Positions 18,455-27,736 of a stretch of 64,000 nucleotides of DNA are shown here, one piece after another; the first letter of the stretch is position 1, and each line of letters starts with the position of its first letter. The notes beneath the pieces were generated by a model that did not search any database, was not told the DNA's origin, and saw nothing but the letters and a program-made list of their open reading frames with translations. The DNA is from Luedemannella flava (lineage in GTDB: Bacteria > Actinomycetota > Actinomycetes > Mycobacteriales > Micromonosporaceae), in contig NZ_BAAALT010000059.1 in NCBI RefSeq assembly GCF_039528515.1, positions 59,606-123,605 on the forward strand. Reading direction: 5' to 3'. The translations under genes were made by a program, and so were the position numbers.

Positions 18455-21067
18455 ATGCCCCGCTACGATCACCTCGCCGTCACGACGCTGCGGCTGGATC
18501 CATCGGTCGCGATGCCACGCGTCTACCATCAACTCCGCTTCCCTGGCGTGTGGAAGGACCCGCTGCGCCGGCTCGCCCAAGCTGCTCGGGGTGGCTCTGT
18601 TGCCAGCATCCCGATCCAGTCACTCAACGACGCGATCACCGCACTCGTGCCTGACTGCGTCGTGACCATGACCCGGGCGACGCAGGGCAATGACGACCAG
18701 GACTGGCTGCTCACATACCGGAAGATCGATACCCGGGCGTTGTTCAGCATCGTCGCCGGGTGGGTACGCGCCCAGAAGGCTGGCCCAAATCAAATCGCGG
18801 CGACGCTCACCCAGCTTGATCCCGCGGATCTGGATCGCCAGTGGTCACAGCTGAACGTTGACCTGGCTGCGGTCCAGCACCGCGACCTGGCGTTCCGCCT
18901 CCTTCCCATGGAGATCGCGGCGACGCTCTCCCAGCCCGACGTGGTCTGTGGGCACGGTGACCTGCGCTTCCGCCGATGCGCCACCGACACCGGCGCCGAG
19001 CTAATCTCCTGGCCGCCGCTTGCCATCGAGGAGGAGACCCCGTACTCGGTGAAGATCGGAATCACCACCCAGACCATACCGACCAGCTCCGAGCTGTTCG
19101 TGTACATGACTTTCGGCGTCCGACGCTGGGTACCGGTGCGCGCGAAGCTCGCGTTCGACCACGGGCACAACGTGTACCTCGCCCCTACCCTGCCGTACGT
19201 GACCGGGCTGGCGAACTCCCGCCACTTCGGCCGGGCTCGTATCAGACTCACCCGCAGCAGCGCCGCCGACGGCAACACCAGCTACGGCCCACAGTGGGAC
19301 GACGCGCTTGCTCGGGTCCTGCACCAGGTCGGCTGCCTATCCCGGCTACCCGACCCTCAGCAGCTCACCGACAAGCCCATGGACTACCTGCAACGCGAAG
19401 GCGACGCCGCCGCACTCGTCTACAGCCCCGGCATGCTCGGCCGCAGAAAAGAGAAAGTCAGCGCGGGACTGTCGCCCGCCGACCGTGAACCGCTCATCAC
19501 CTGGGTCACCGAGACCCTCACGCCACACCTCCACCTCCTCGAACCCCAGCTGCGGGTACCCGCGTCGGTCTACCCCCAACTCCGACGGGCCACGAACGTC
19601 AACGAACAGGCCACCACCTTCCCTGCCCAGATCTGCAGTGTCATCGGGCAACGGCTGGACATCGACCTGTTCACCGACACCGCCCCGTCCACCACGTACG
19701 CCCTCACCGCGCTCGCCGCCCGCCTCGGCGTCAACCTGCCCACCGCTGACCAACTCACCGACACAGGCATCATGGTCGACTGCGGCGCCCTCACCCTCGG
19801 CCTTCGACGCTCGTCGTCACCCGGCATCACCGCCGACCTCGACCGAGACGCCCCCGGCGCCGGCAAGAAGCTACAAGACGCCGTACAGGCGCGCGTCACG
19901 CACATCGAAGCAACCGTGCCTCGCGCAAAAGTCCCCACCATTGCGCTGGTCGAAATCGCCGGCCCCGACTCCTACAGCGGCGCCCGCCGCGGCCACGACC
20001 CCATCTTCGCCATCCGCCAGGGCCTGCTGCGCACCGATCGGCTCACCCAGTTCATAACCCCTGTCGTAGAACCCACGAAACCACCCCGAATCCGGGAGGG
20101 CCGGGAACCCTCTGACCCCAACCTCGAACGGTTCATCTCCGCCGTCGACGACCTGTTTCGCCAACTCGGCGTACGCCCCGCACCGCTCCCCCGCCCGTTC
20201 GCCAATACATTGCAGCAACAGCCCGCCCTACTGGCATTCTGGGTAATCCGGCAAAACAAGGGACGGACCTGGGGAGTGCGTCGACAGGTCCCCATTGCGG
20301 TACTGATTGATCCCACCGGGCAGGACGTCCGCATCTGCGCCCCACAGATCGACTGGCAGCCGCTGCACACCGGGCTACTGGAGATCGGCCGACGCTACGT
20401 CAACGTCGACCTCAACATGGGGCCTGACGAGATCACCCGGTTCGTGAAGGAGACCATCGCCGCTGTCGTGGGCGCCTACCCCGACGTGCTGATGCTCACC
20501 CACGCCCAGAACCTTCGCTCCGAGTGGAAGTTCGTCTCGAACAGCCAAGTGAAGCTGGACCTGCTCGGCTTCGGCGCGGACAACCCGCAACCGATCGCCA
20601 AGTACCCCGGACTACGCCATATCAGGGTGCGTACCGCCGAGGCCGGCGAGACACCCGAGTGCTTTGGATTCAGCACGAGCGAGCCAGGCCAACCGCTCGG
20701 GCTGTGGCGCTATGTGTTCGACCGGGTCTACGGCAGCACCGGCAGCAAACCGATGAGCGCCAGCAACGCCATCAAGTCCGTATCGAAGATCGCACCGTAC
20801 GAGCACAAGGACGAGATGCGAGCGCCCAAGGCAAGCGCCCACGTCTGGAACCAACAGTTCATCGAACTGTTCGTGGCGGCCATACAGCCCGGCGACGTAC
20901 CCGACCACTGGGCGGCACTCGCGCACGACCTGCGCTGGGCGGCACCATACTCTGACGTCACCACAACCCTGCCATGGCCACTTCACCTCGCCAAACAGGT
21001 CGACGAATATCTCCTTCCCGCAAAGATCAACGGTATGAGCGTAGTCGATCAGCTTGACGAACCGTGA
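18455..21067 (+). CDS. pPIWI-RE family prokaryotic PIWI protein
   Basis: 870 aa, within the normal range for pPIWI-RE proteins. ATG 18455 follows the helicase stop directly. The N-terminal ~400 residues correspond to the X-type module, a MID-like segment follows, and the RNase H-fold PIWI domain occupies about 540-870 (strands IAVLIDPTGQDVRICAP and VLMLTHAQNLRS). Near the end, QQFIELFVA and ALAHDLR supply a conserved Glu and Arg of the kind that name the RE family, and LPWPLHLAKQVDEYL is a typical tail. Known members are predicted nucleic-acid-guided effectors acting with a DinG helicase and an REase. No catalytic DEDX tetrad is obvious, so cleavage is probably done by the partner nuclease. 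Confidence 0.8.
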   Translation: MPRYDHLAVTTLRLDPSVAMPRVYHQLRFPGVWKDPLRRLAQAARGGSVASIPIQSLNDAITALVPDCVVTMTRATQGNDDQDWLLTYRKIDTRALFSIVAGWVRAQKAGPNQIAATLTQLDPADLDRQWSQLNVDLAAVQHRDLAFRLLPMEIAATLSQPDVVCGHGDLRFRRCATDTGAELISWPPLAIEEETPYSVKIGITTQTIPTSSELFVYMTFGVRRWVPVRAKLAFDHGHNVYLAPTLPYVTGLANSRHFGRARIRLTRSSAADGNTSYGPQWDDALARVLHQVGCLSRLPDPQQLTDKPMDYLQREGDAAALVYSPGMLGRRKEKVSAGLSPADREPLITWVTETLTPHLHLLEPQLRVPASVYPQLRRATNVNEQATTFPAQICSVIGQRLDIDLFTDTAPSTTYALTALAARLGVNLPTADQLTDTGIMVDCGALTLGLRRSSSPGITADLDRDAPGAGKKLQDAVQARVTHIEATVPRAKVPTIALVEIAGPDSYSGARRGHDPIFAIRQGLLRTDRLTQFITPVVEPTKPPRIREGREPSDPNLERFISAVDDLFRQLGVRPAPLPRPFANTLQQQPALLAFWVIRQNKGRTWGVRRQVPIAVLIDPTGQDVRICAPQIDWQPLHTGLLEIGRRYVNVDLNMGPDEITRFVKETIAAVVGAYPDVLMLTHAQNLRSEWKFVSNSQVKLDLLGFGADNPQPIAKYPGLRHIRVRTAEAGETPECFGFSTSEPGQPLGLWRYVFDRVYGSTGSKPMSASNAIKSVSKIAPYEHKDEMRAPKASAHVWNQQFIELFVAAIQPGDVPDHWAALAHDLRWAAPYSDVTTTLPWPLHLAKQVDEYLLPAKINGMSVVDQLDEP

Positions 21068-21270
21068 TCGAGCGCGGAACGCATCGAGCCTCAACGCCAC
21101 CGGCAACTCGCCGACGATCGCGCCCGGTCGTTTACATACCGAAACCAGATCGCCGCTCGACGCCACCGCCAGTAGCCTCGTGACGTGCCCACCTTCGTTG
21201 GCGTGTAGCTCAGGGCCACTGTCATGCCACGCTTGAAGGTCGTGGACCTCAACAAACGGAGAGTGCCGTC

Positions 21271-22038
21271 GTGATGCTGACCGATGTCGGTGGATACCGG
21301 CTGGCTGCGACGGTGCGCGGCAACGGCCCCTCGGCGGTCTTCGTGTCGGGCCTGGGTGAGCCAGGCGCCAATTGGGAACCCGTGCTGCAACGGCTGACAG
21401 GGCCGGTTCGCCGGATCACGTATGACCGGGCAGGCATCGCAGGCAGCGACGCCGCGGTCAATGAGCACGGTCCGCAGCCGTACCGCGTGGTCGCCGACGA
21501 GCTCGGCCGGCTACTGGATAGGTTGGGTGCCTCGTCGCCGCTCGTACTCGTGGGTCACTCGTTCGGGTGCCTCGTGGCACGGGTGTTCGCCACTCGCTAT
21601 CCGGGGCGGGTGGGTGGGCTGGTCCTCGTTGAGGGCAGCCTGCCCGCGATGGCGTTGTGGCCCGGTGATGGAGGCCCGTACGCCGACGGTGACCGATCCG
21701 ACGCCCGCTGGATCGACGCCGACGCGGGCGCCTGCGAGATGACCAGCCTTCCCGGCCCAGTGCCCGCTGTGGTTTTGACCCGCACACCGGGCCGGTGGAC
21801 GAGCCCGCAGGCGACCGCGGACCTCGATCGGTCATGGCGCACCTACCACGAGCGGTTGGCTGCGGAACTGGATGCGCGGCACCTGATGGCCATCGACGGT
21901 GGACATCGACTCAACGCGGAGGCACCGGCACTCGTGGCATTGGCCGTCGACGCGGTCGCTGCAGCGGCTGTCGGCGGCGGCTCGGTCCTTCTGCCCGCCG
22001 ACGCAGTCGATGCCAGCGGCGGGCGTTTGATCCGCTAG
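21271..22038 (+). CDS. Alpha/beta hydrolase
   Basis: 255 aa. The nucleophile elbow GHSFG places the catalytic serine at about 97, an oxyanion-loop segment (VSGLGEPGANW) precedes it, and the C-terminal DGGHRLN gives the histidine. GTG 21271 or ATG 21274 both fit, with GGAG ~10 bp upstream. The lid region is short. Substrate cannot be inferred; small esters, lactones or epoxides are all possible. It follows the pPIWI-RE gene after 203 bp and is probably a separate unit. Confidence 0.75.
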   Translation: MMLTDVGGYRLAATVRGNGPSAVFVSGLGEPGANWEPVLQRLTGPVRRITYDRAGIAGSDAAVNEHGPQPYRVVADELGRLLDRLGASSPLVLVGHSFGCLVARVFATRYPGRVGGLVLVEGSLPAMALWPGDGGPYADGDRSDARWIDADAGACEMTSLPGPVPAVVLTRTPGRWTSPQATADLDRSWRTYHERLAAELDARHLMAIDGGHRLNAEAPALVALAVDAVAAAAVGGGSVLLPADAVDASGGRLIR

Positions 22039-22283
22039 ACCGGGCTTCGAGGAGGTACACCGGGATCGGGCGGTTCTGCTGCACTGAAGTGGACTGCCCC
22101 GCGATGGTCGAGTGGTGCGGTTTCCATGATGACCGCCCGACCGGCTGCAAGTGCAGCTTCGATCTCGAACCGCAGCTGCGCCGGGATGTTATTGCTGCCC
22201 AGCGAACTGGCTCCGGTGACTGTTGCGAGGACGACTGTCTGGTGCGGCTGGAACGGCGCGGCGATGCCTGGGTGCTCCAGCAC
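22035..22283 (-). CDS. Possible small gene or gene remnant sharing a conserved peptide with 33.3 kb
   Basis: 82 codons from GTG 22283, convergent with the hydrolase gene and overlapping its stop. There is no recognised family and no good ribosome binding site. The support is comparative: the C-terminal peptide LDHRGAVHFSAAEPP recurs on the minus strand at 33289-33334 as LDHRGAIHFTAAKPP, with mostly silent or conservative differences, as expected of coding DNA. The 33-kb copy is interrupted by a stop a few codons upstream, so at least that one is a remnant. This copy may itself be the broken end of a longer gene. Confidence 0.3.
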   Translation of the reverse strand: MLEHPGIAAPFQPHQTVVLATVTGASSLGSNNIPAQLRFEIEAALAAGRAVIMETAPLDHRGAVHFSAAEPPDPGVPPRSPV

Positions 22284-22826
22284 GTCGTGGGCGGCGTAGC
22301 CACGACCTGCGCCACTGCGCCGCCATGTTCCTCAAGCACGCCCGCGCCATTCCTCCATCACTATCACCGCCATACCTACACCTCGGTGATCATGGATCTC
22401 GGTTGCGAAGCGGCTGATACTGCCGCCCGCCTCCTCCCCCACGCCGGACGGCCGGCCGCCTGACGTAACGGACCGGTCCCGGGCACAGGCTGACGCACGG
22501 CGGTCCGACGGGTCCGCCGTGCGCCGTGGGTACCTCAACCCGGGCACGAACATAAGACTCGTTGACGTCGATGCCGGCAGGCATACTGGAAACTGCCCGT
22601 CGGCACACCAACATCACACACGACACATTTATAGATCTTGGGGCCACCGTCCGAGCCTGGCTGCTCGAGACCATCACCGATACTCACTCGGCCCCACCAC
22701 GACGGCATCGTCGACTTCAGGGTTCTTCTTCCGCGATGACGGGCGGTCACAACCTGCGCGCATTCGCGCGCGGGTCAGCGCCGGCAACGGCGCGATCACG
22801 TGAGTCGCACCCGAAGGAGATACGGA
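22284..22826. other. Intergenic stretch without a supported gene
   Basis: About 540 bp between the hydrolase / small-ORF end and the CoiA-like gene. Open frames are short and have no family match or ribosome binding site. In the frame of the 22035 ORF, a few coherent codons continue upstream to ~22335 before a stop, which supports gene decay here. Confidence 0.5.
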
Positions 22827-23888
22827 ATGAGGGACCGCTCTGTCGTCGGCCTGGACCTGATCACCAACATCAGCGTCCACGTCGAAGACGCATCCCGAGC
22901 GCACTGGCAGAACAAGGGCCACAACGGGGACGGCACGCTGGTGTGCTGGCACTGCTACCACGGCACCGACGCCCTACCCGGCACGCAGGTGCCACTGCTG
23001 TACAAGGGCGGCCGCACAGCCGGCAAGGTCCGCCCGTACTTCGCCCACCCGCCCCGGGTTGGCCCGCCCGGCGGACACCACCCGGAAACGGTGTGGCACG
23101 CCGACGCGAAACATACCCTGCTGCGGTGGGCCGCCAGCCAACCCCGCGTCACCGCGGCCACCACCGAGTACTGGACAGCTGACGGACGCCGCCGCAGCGA
23201 CGTAGCCGTCACCCTCGACGACGGCACTCAGTTGGCCCTGGAGGTACAGCGGCAGGACCTCACCGACCAGGCGTGGATCCGACGTCACGAGGACTACGCC
23301 GCCGTCGGCGTGGTCGAGGTCTGGTTCTGGCATCCCCGCCTCGGCGTACCAGGCGTCGCCCGTCACGAGCCCCAATGCCACTGGCAACTCGCCGACGACC
23401 TCACCCGCGTCGGCATCCCGATCGGCGTCGCGCATCCCGCGATCGGCGACTGGTTCGACCAGCCCGGCCTCTCGCTGCGAGCCCCGCACTACCCACCCTG
23501 TCGTGGCGACGAGACCAGCACCTGGTGGCGCGACCTGAACAGCTTCACCATCGACCCTCAGGGCCTCCATCTCCCGACCACGGTCTACGCGGAACTTCGC
23601 GCGGCTCGCGCTGACGTCGCCGTGCGCGCCCGTGCCGCACGCGAGCACCAGCGCATGAACCCGCCACTCTTCAGCCTGCCCACCACACCCACCGTCTCAC
23701 CCACACCCGCAGCGTCGACCCCGGACTGGACACCGAATGCGGGCGGCCCGAGCCATCCGGTGCAGCGGGTCGACACGCTGCCAGGCATGGATGACCCGAG
23801 CCGATACGAGTACCCCAGGAGCGCCTGCGGCCCGGACAGCCCAGCCGTGCCCGCCGATGACGTACGCGGCCTACCCAAGGCAGCATGA
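22827..23888 (+). CDS. CoiA-like PD-(D/E)xK nuclease-domain protein
   Basis: 353 aa. ATG 22827 is preferred over the upstream GTG 22800 because AAGGAGAT sits 7 bp before it. The order of motifs matches competence-type CoiA nucleases: an N-terminal CxxC (C40, C43), the YFAH box at 71-74, the H(x)3K-type segment HADAKHTLLRW at 91-101, then a nuclease core RRSDVAVTL ... LALEVQRQ with acidic D125 and E139-V-Q141. The C-terminal ~70 residues are proline-rich and disordered. CoiA-like proteins also occur in mobile elements and defence islands. Its position next to the pPIWI-RE island suggests DNA processing, but no partner gene is evident. Confidence 0.65.
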   Translation: MRDRSVVGLDLITNISVHVEDASRAHWQNKGHNGDGTLVCWHCYHGTDALPGTQVPLLYKGGRTAGKVRPYFAHPPRVGPPGGHHPETVWHADAKHTLLRWAASQPRVTAATTEYWTADGRRRSDVAVTLDDGTQLALEVQRQDLTDQAWIRRHEDYAAVGVVEVWFWHPRLGVPGVARHEPQCHWQLADDLTRVGIPIGVAHPAIGDWFDQPGLSLRAPHYPPCRGDETSTWWRDLNSFTIDPQGLHLPTTVYAELRAARADVAVRARAAREHQRMNPPLFSLPTTPTVSPTPAASTPDWTPNAGGPSHPVQRVDTLPGMDDPSRYEYPRSACGPDSPAVPADDVRGLPKAA

Positions 23889-24014
23889 TGATCTGGTCCT
23901 GGTTAACGCGAGTGGCCGCCGAGGCCGGTCCGACGGGTCTGCCGACCCCGCCGCAGTACAAGCTGTCGCGCGCCTACCATGAACCCGTCTCGCAAGGCGA
24001 TCAAGGAGAGTGTG

Positions 24015-24545
24015 ATGGCTCTTTCGGAGTTCGTGGCGATGGAGACCGCCTACCGCGCCCTTGTGGAGCTGGACGCTCCGGCACGTACCCGGGCGTTGGC
24101 CTGGCTGAGCGACGCCCTCGCGACGCCAGGCGTCCTGCCGCAGGACCGCACAGCCGCGTCGACACCGGCCACCACACCTGCGGCCGACGAGCCCGCACCA
24201 GTACCCGCACGCGCGGCCAGACGTCCCCGCGGTGGCGCGCAGAAGTCGAGCCCACCCGCTGCCACACGAAAGGCGGAGCCACGTAAGTCGGCGGCGAAGT
24301 CGACTCGTAACACCACGTCGCCTCCCCGCAAGGCGGCGGCCACACCGACCGACGACGCGGCGGCGGCGGCCAAGGGTGATCGGGTTTACCGGCGGATGCC
24401 GCCGGCGGACGAGGTGATGGGTGCCTACCGGCAGGTCGGCACGATTAGCGGCTTGGCCGAGCACTACCAGGTTCCCGTCCACACCATCCAGGGCTGGGCC
24501 CGCCGGCTACGTAAGGATGGCCACCCCATCGGCCGCGCAAGCTGA
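24015..24545 (+). CDS. HTH protein with a long Ala/Pro/Lys-rich linker
   Basis: 176 aa. ATG 24015 has AAGGAGA 6 bp upstream and is preferred to the in-frame ATG 23979. The N-terminal ~40 residues form helices (FVAMETAYRALVELD). A low-complexity basic linker with many A, P, K and T residues covers ~45-115. The C-terminus has a homeodomain-like HTH, VGTISGLAEHYQVPVHTIQG, followed by a basic tail. The architecture suits a nucleoid-associated or DNA-tethering protein. No named family is recognised. Confidence 0.6.
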   Translation: MALSEFVAMETAYRALVELDAPARTRALAWLSDALATPGVLPQDRTAASTPATTPAADEPAPVPARAARRPRGGAQKSSPPAATRKAEPRKSAAKSTRNTTSPPRKAAATPTDDAAAAAKGDRVYRRMPPADEVMGAYRQVGTISGLAEHYQVPVHTIQGWARRLRKDGHPIGRAS

Positions 24546-24692
24546 CCGTCAACGGCGAGGAGCCCGATTCGGTTCTCGATGCGCCAGGCCGGTCTGCATG
24601 GACTCAGCCCCAGCGCGTTGGCTGTGGCTTCCACCGGTTGTGTGGACCACACGGCCAGCCTGGATTGTCGTAGCTGTTCGGATAATCAGGGC

Positions 24693-25226
24693 ATGACATC
24701 CCATACCGTCGACGCCCGGGTTGATCCGCGTGAGCCTCGTCCGCCGCGAGCGGATGAGGCGACCACGTTGGTCGCGTTCCTGCGGTGGCATCGGCTCACG
24801 TTCGAGTACAAGTGTCGCGGCCTGTCGCCGGAGGATCTTTCCCGTCGTGCGGTGAGCCGGTCGGCGTTGTCGCTGCTGGGGCTGGTACGTCATCTGGCAG
24901 AGGGTGAGCGGTTCTGGTTTCGGCGGGTCATGGCCGGCGAAGATCCACCCGCCTTGTATTCCACAGTCGGGCCCGACACGGCCTTCGATGTGCGCGACGC
25001 GGATGAGGACATGGTGGCCTCGGCATGGGCTGACTGGCGCGATGAGGTGGCGTTCGCGGAGAAATTCGTAGCTGGGGCGGTGGATCTCGATGTCGTGGGC
25101 GAGGAGCCAGGCGGGGGTCCGGTCTCGTTGCGTTGGGTCCTGTTGCACATGATCGAGGAGTACGCCCGCCACAACGGTCATGCCGATCTGCTGCGTGAGC
25201 AGATCGACGGCGTGACGGGCCTGTAG
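24693..25226 (+). CDS. DinB-family (DUF664) protein
   Basis: 177 aa. ATG 24693 matches the family start. The four-helix DinB fold is supported by HRLTFEYKCRGLSPEDL (first helix), LGLVRHLAEGERFWF (the metal-binding His helix) and VLLHMIEEYARHNGHADLLRE (the typical HxxxH-like end). Actinobacterial members are often mycothiol-dependent metalloenzymes or uncharacterised. It is probably monocistronic. Confidence 0.8.
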   Translation: MTSHTVDARVDPREPRPPRADEATTLVAFLRWHRLTFEYKCRGLSPEDLSRRAVSRSALSLLGLVRHLAEGERFWFRRVMAGEDPPALYSTVGPDTAFDVRDADEDMVASAWADWRDEVAFAEKFVAGAVDLDVVGEEPGGGPVSLRWVLLHMIEEYARHNGHADLLREQIDGVTGL

Positions 25227-25391
25227 CCCGCCACCGCGCCCGATCATCCCCGGCCCGCGGCTGGTCTTGCCAGCACCGGTCGAACCGGTCGCGGCTGGCT
25301 TCCAGGTCGGCGGACATGTTTCACATCGCGTTGCCACAGTCGCCGCGCGTCGCGCCAGCGTTTGCGTCGGTGGCGGGCCAGGATCGCCGGC

Positions 25392-25952
25392 ATGGCGTCC
25401 GGTACCGACAACGCGGCGAAGCCCAAGCTGGTTGTGATCAGAGGCAACTCCGGGTCCGGGAAGTCTTCGGTGGCCCGCATGCTGCAACGGCGCTACGACC
25501 GGTCCTGTGCCCTCGTTGAGCAGGACCATCTGCGGCGCATCGTGCTGCGCGAGCGCGACGTTGAGGGCGGGCTGGCGCCGCATCTGATCGAGCATGTCGC
25601 CAGGTTCGCGCTCGATCACGGTCGCCACGTCGTCGTGGAGGGCATCCTCGCCGCCGCCCGGTACCGACACATCATCAGTGACCTCGTTCGGGACCATCGA
25701 GGTGAGGCGTACGTGTTCTACCTTGACGTGCCGTTGGAGGAGACTCTGCGCCGGCATGCGCAACGACCGCAGGCCAGCGAGTTCACGGCGCAGGACATGC
25801 GCTCCTGGTATCTGCCCTGCGACGTGCTGGGCATGGACTGCGAGCAGGTGATCGGGCCGCTGCCCACTCTCGATGCTCTGGAGGAGATGATCGCGCGCCG
25901 CGCCGGTTTCCTGAGCCGCAGGGCGGCGCAGACCGACGCCTCATCGACCTGA
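25392..25952 (+). CDS. P-loop kinase (AAA/zeta-toxin-like)
   Basis: 186 aa. Walker A GNSGSGKSS lies near residues 18-26. The following QDHLRR and the Arg-rich lid (LRRHAQRPQASEF) fit small-molecule or nucleoside kinases of the AAA_33 group. DLVRD and YVFYLDVP give the core strands. ATG 25392 begins ~15 residues before the first strand. The phosphate acceptor is unknown; an antibiotic kinase is possible. It converges with the MFS gene 11 bp away. Confidence 0.75.
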   Translation: MASGTDNAAKPKLVVIRGNSGSGKSSVARMLQRRYDRSCALVEQDHLRRIVLRERDVEGGLAPHLIEHVARFALDHGRHVVVEGILAAARYRHIISDLVRDHRGEAYVFYLDVPLEETLRRHAQRPQASEFTAQDMRSWYLPCDVLGMDCEQVIGPLPTLDALEEMIARRAGFLSRRAAQTDASST

Positions 25953-25963
25953 GGACCGACCAG

Positions 25964-27259
25964 TCAACGGCGCGCGTTTCGGCTCGTGGGCGGTCGGGCC
26001 GCCCGCGAGGCTGCATGGCGTGTCGGTGCGGGCGTGGTGGTATCAGTCCGCCAGGGCAGCAGCAGCGCGCTGGTGAGCACGAGTGCGGCCAGGACGGTGA
26101 GCGTGGTCCGTGGGCTGATGGCGGTCGCGAGTAGACCGGCTGCGGTGATGACGATCGGTTGGATCAGTCGCGAGCTGATCGACCAGGCGGTCAGGACCCG
26201 GGTCATCACGGCGTCGGGGGTCACGTTCATCCGGTAGGTGGCGAACGCGGGGTTGAACACGCCAGCGCTGGCGAGCAACAACATGTCAGCGACCGTGATC
26301 ACGATCAACCCCGGGGTGCCGGGTGGGGCCAGCGGCAGGAACAGCATCCAGGGGGTGCGGGCCAGGCCGGCGGCGAGCAGGACGCGGCGTTGCCCGAACC
26401 GTCGCACGAGGGGTTTGGCCAGCAGGGCGCCGGCGATGCCGCCGAGGCCGGGCAGTCCGAGGGCGAGTCCGTACTGCCACGGGCGTAGCCCGAGGTCGCG
26501 CAGCATGAGAACGGCGAGTACCGGTGAGATCGCCATGATCGGGCCGCCGAAGACCATGGCATTGCCGAACAGCAGCCGCAGCACCGGATGAGCACCGATG
26601 GCTCGCCACCCCATGGTCACCTCGGAGGCCCACCGGCGGTGACGGGCTGGAGTGGGCGGTGCCGGTTCCGGTGTGCGCAGGCGGCGGACGCCGAGCGCGG
26701 ACAGTGCGAAGCTGACCACGTCTACCGCGATCGCGGTGGTGGCGCCTAGCCACGACACGAGCAGTCCACCTATCGGCGGGCCGACGCTGATCGCGGTCCA
26801 CAGCGTGGCCTCCATCCGGCTGGTCGCCGCCAGGCGCTGTGGCTCACCGACCAGCGCCTTGAGGTGGGCACCGGACGCGGCTGCGTACACGATCGCGCAC
26901 ACCGCCTGGACCACACCAACCACGCACAGCTGCGCGTAGGTCAACGAGCCGACGGCGGCCGCAGCGGGGACGCTACCGAGGACCACGACCCGGACCAGGT
27001 CCGTGCCGATCATCACGGGCCGCTTGCGGCGGAACTCGACCCACGGCCCGGCTGGCACCGCGAGGATCGCACCGGCCACACCCGACAGGGCGGCCAGCAA
27101 TGCCACCTGCAGGGTGGAAGCGTTCAGGACGATGACCGCGACGAGGGACAGCGCTCCCGCGCCGACGGCGCTGCCGAGTTCGGACACGGCGTACGCGGCC
27201 CACCACCGTCGAAAGTCACCGCCAGGCCCATCGCCGGTTTTGCCAGCGCCTCGGACCAT
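25964..27259 (-). CDS. MFS exporter
   Basis: 431 aa, about twelve hydrophobic segments, of the macrolide/multidrug MFS type. A long loop separates the halves and the N-terminal half carries RRKRPVMIGTD (the MFS motif A region). Start ATG 27259 is preferred; the frame is open to 27493, but that part overlaps the neighbouring VOC gene and reads as arginine-rich nonsense. Efflux of a small toxic compound is expected. Confidence 0.8.
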   Translation of the reverse strand: MVRGAGKTGDGPGGDFRRWWAAYAVSELGSAVGAGALSLVAVIVLNASTLQVALLAALSGVAGAILAVPAGPWVEFRRKRPVMIGTDLVRVVVLGSVPAAAAVGSLTYAQLCVVGVVQAVCAIVYAAASGAHLKALVGEPQRLAATSRMEATLWTAISVGPPIGGLLVSWLGATTAIAVDVVSFALSALGVRRLRTPEPAPPTPARHRRWASEVTMGWRAIGAHPVLRLLFGNAMVFGGPIMAISPVLAVLMLRDLGLRPWQYGLALGLPGLGGIAGALLAKPLVRRFGQRRVLLAAGLARTPWMLFLPLAPPGTPGLIVITVADMLLLASAGVFNPAFATYRMNVTPDAVMTRVLTAWSISSRLIQPIVITAAGLLATAISPRTTLTVLAALVLTSALLLPWRTDTTTPAPTRHAASRAARPPTSRNARR

Positions 27260-27288
27260 GTGATGACCTCGTCCGGGTGCCGGCCTGC

Positions 27289-27696
27289 CTACGTGTTGGC
27301 GCTGATCGACGGTGCGTGGAGGATCTCCCACCGCACGCCGCTGGGGTCGGTCACGAACACCGCGTAGTACCCGGGCATGTAGTCGTACTCGCGCGGGGCG
27401 TGCACCACCGTTCCGCTGCCCACCTCGATCACCGCCCGGTGGACCGCGTCGACCATGGTCCGGTCGTCCACCGCGAACGCGGCATGCTGCCAACCGGGGC
27501 GACCATGGGTATGCGGGGACCGGTCATCGCCCTCGTCCGGGTACACCAGGATCTCCGGCGTGGCACCAGTCCAGGTGCAGATCCGCTCCGAGACGATTTC
27601 GGGCCGGTAGCCCAACACTCCGAGGACCGCGTCGTACCACGGTCTGGCCTCAACCAGGCTGGTCACCGTCACCGCCACGTGATGCAGCACCGGCAC
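27289..27696 (-). CDS. VOC / glyoxalase-like protein
   Basis: 135 aa of beta-alpha-beta-beta-beta fold. LHHVAVTVTSLVEARPWYDAVL opens the first module, HAAFAVDD begins the second, and the end GYYAVFVTDPSGVRWEI carries the C-terminal metal-ligand Glu. These proteins are lactoylglutathione lyases, bleomycin-type binders or isomerases. It sits 29 bp upstream of the MFS gene on the same strand, so binding or modification plus export of the same compound is plausible. Confidence 0.85.
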   Translation of the reverse strand: MPVLHHVAVTVTSLVEARPWYDAVLGVLGYRPEIVSERICTWTGATPEILVYPDEGDDRSPHTHGRPGWQHAAFAVDDRTMVDAVHRAVIEVGSGTVVHAPREYDYMPGYYAVFVTDPSGVRWEILHAPSISANT

Positions 27697-27736
27697 AGCA
27701 CACCTCCAAAGCCGTGTTGGCGAATAGCAACATCTG

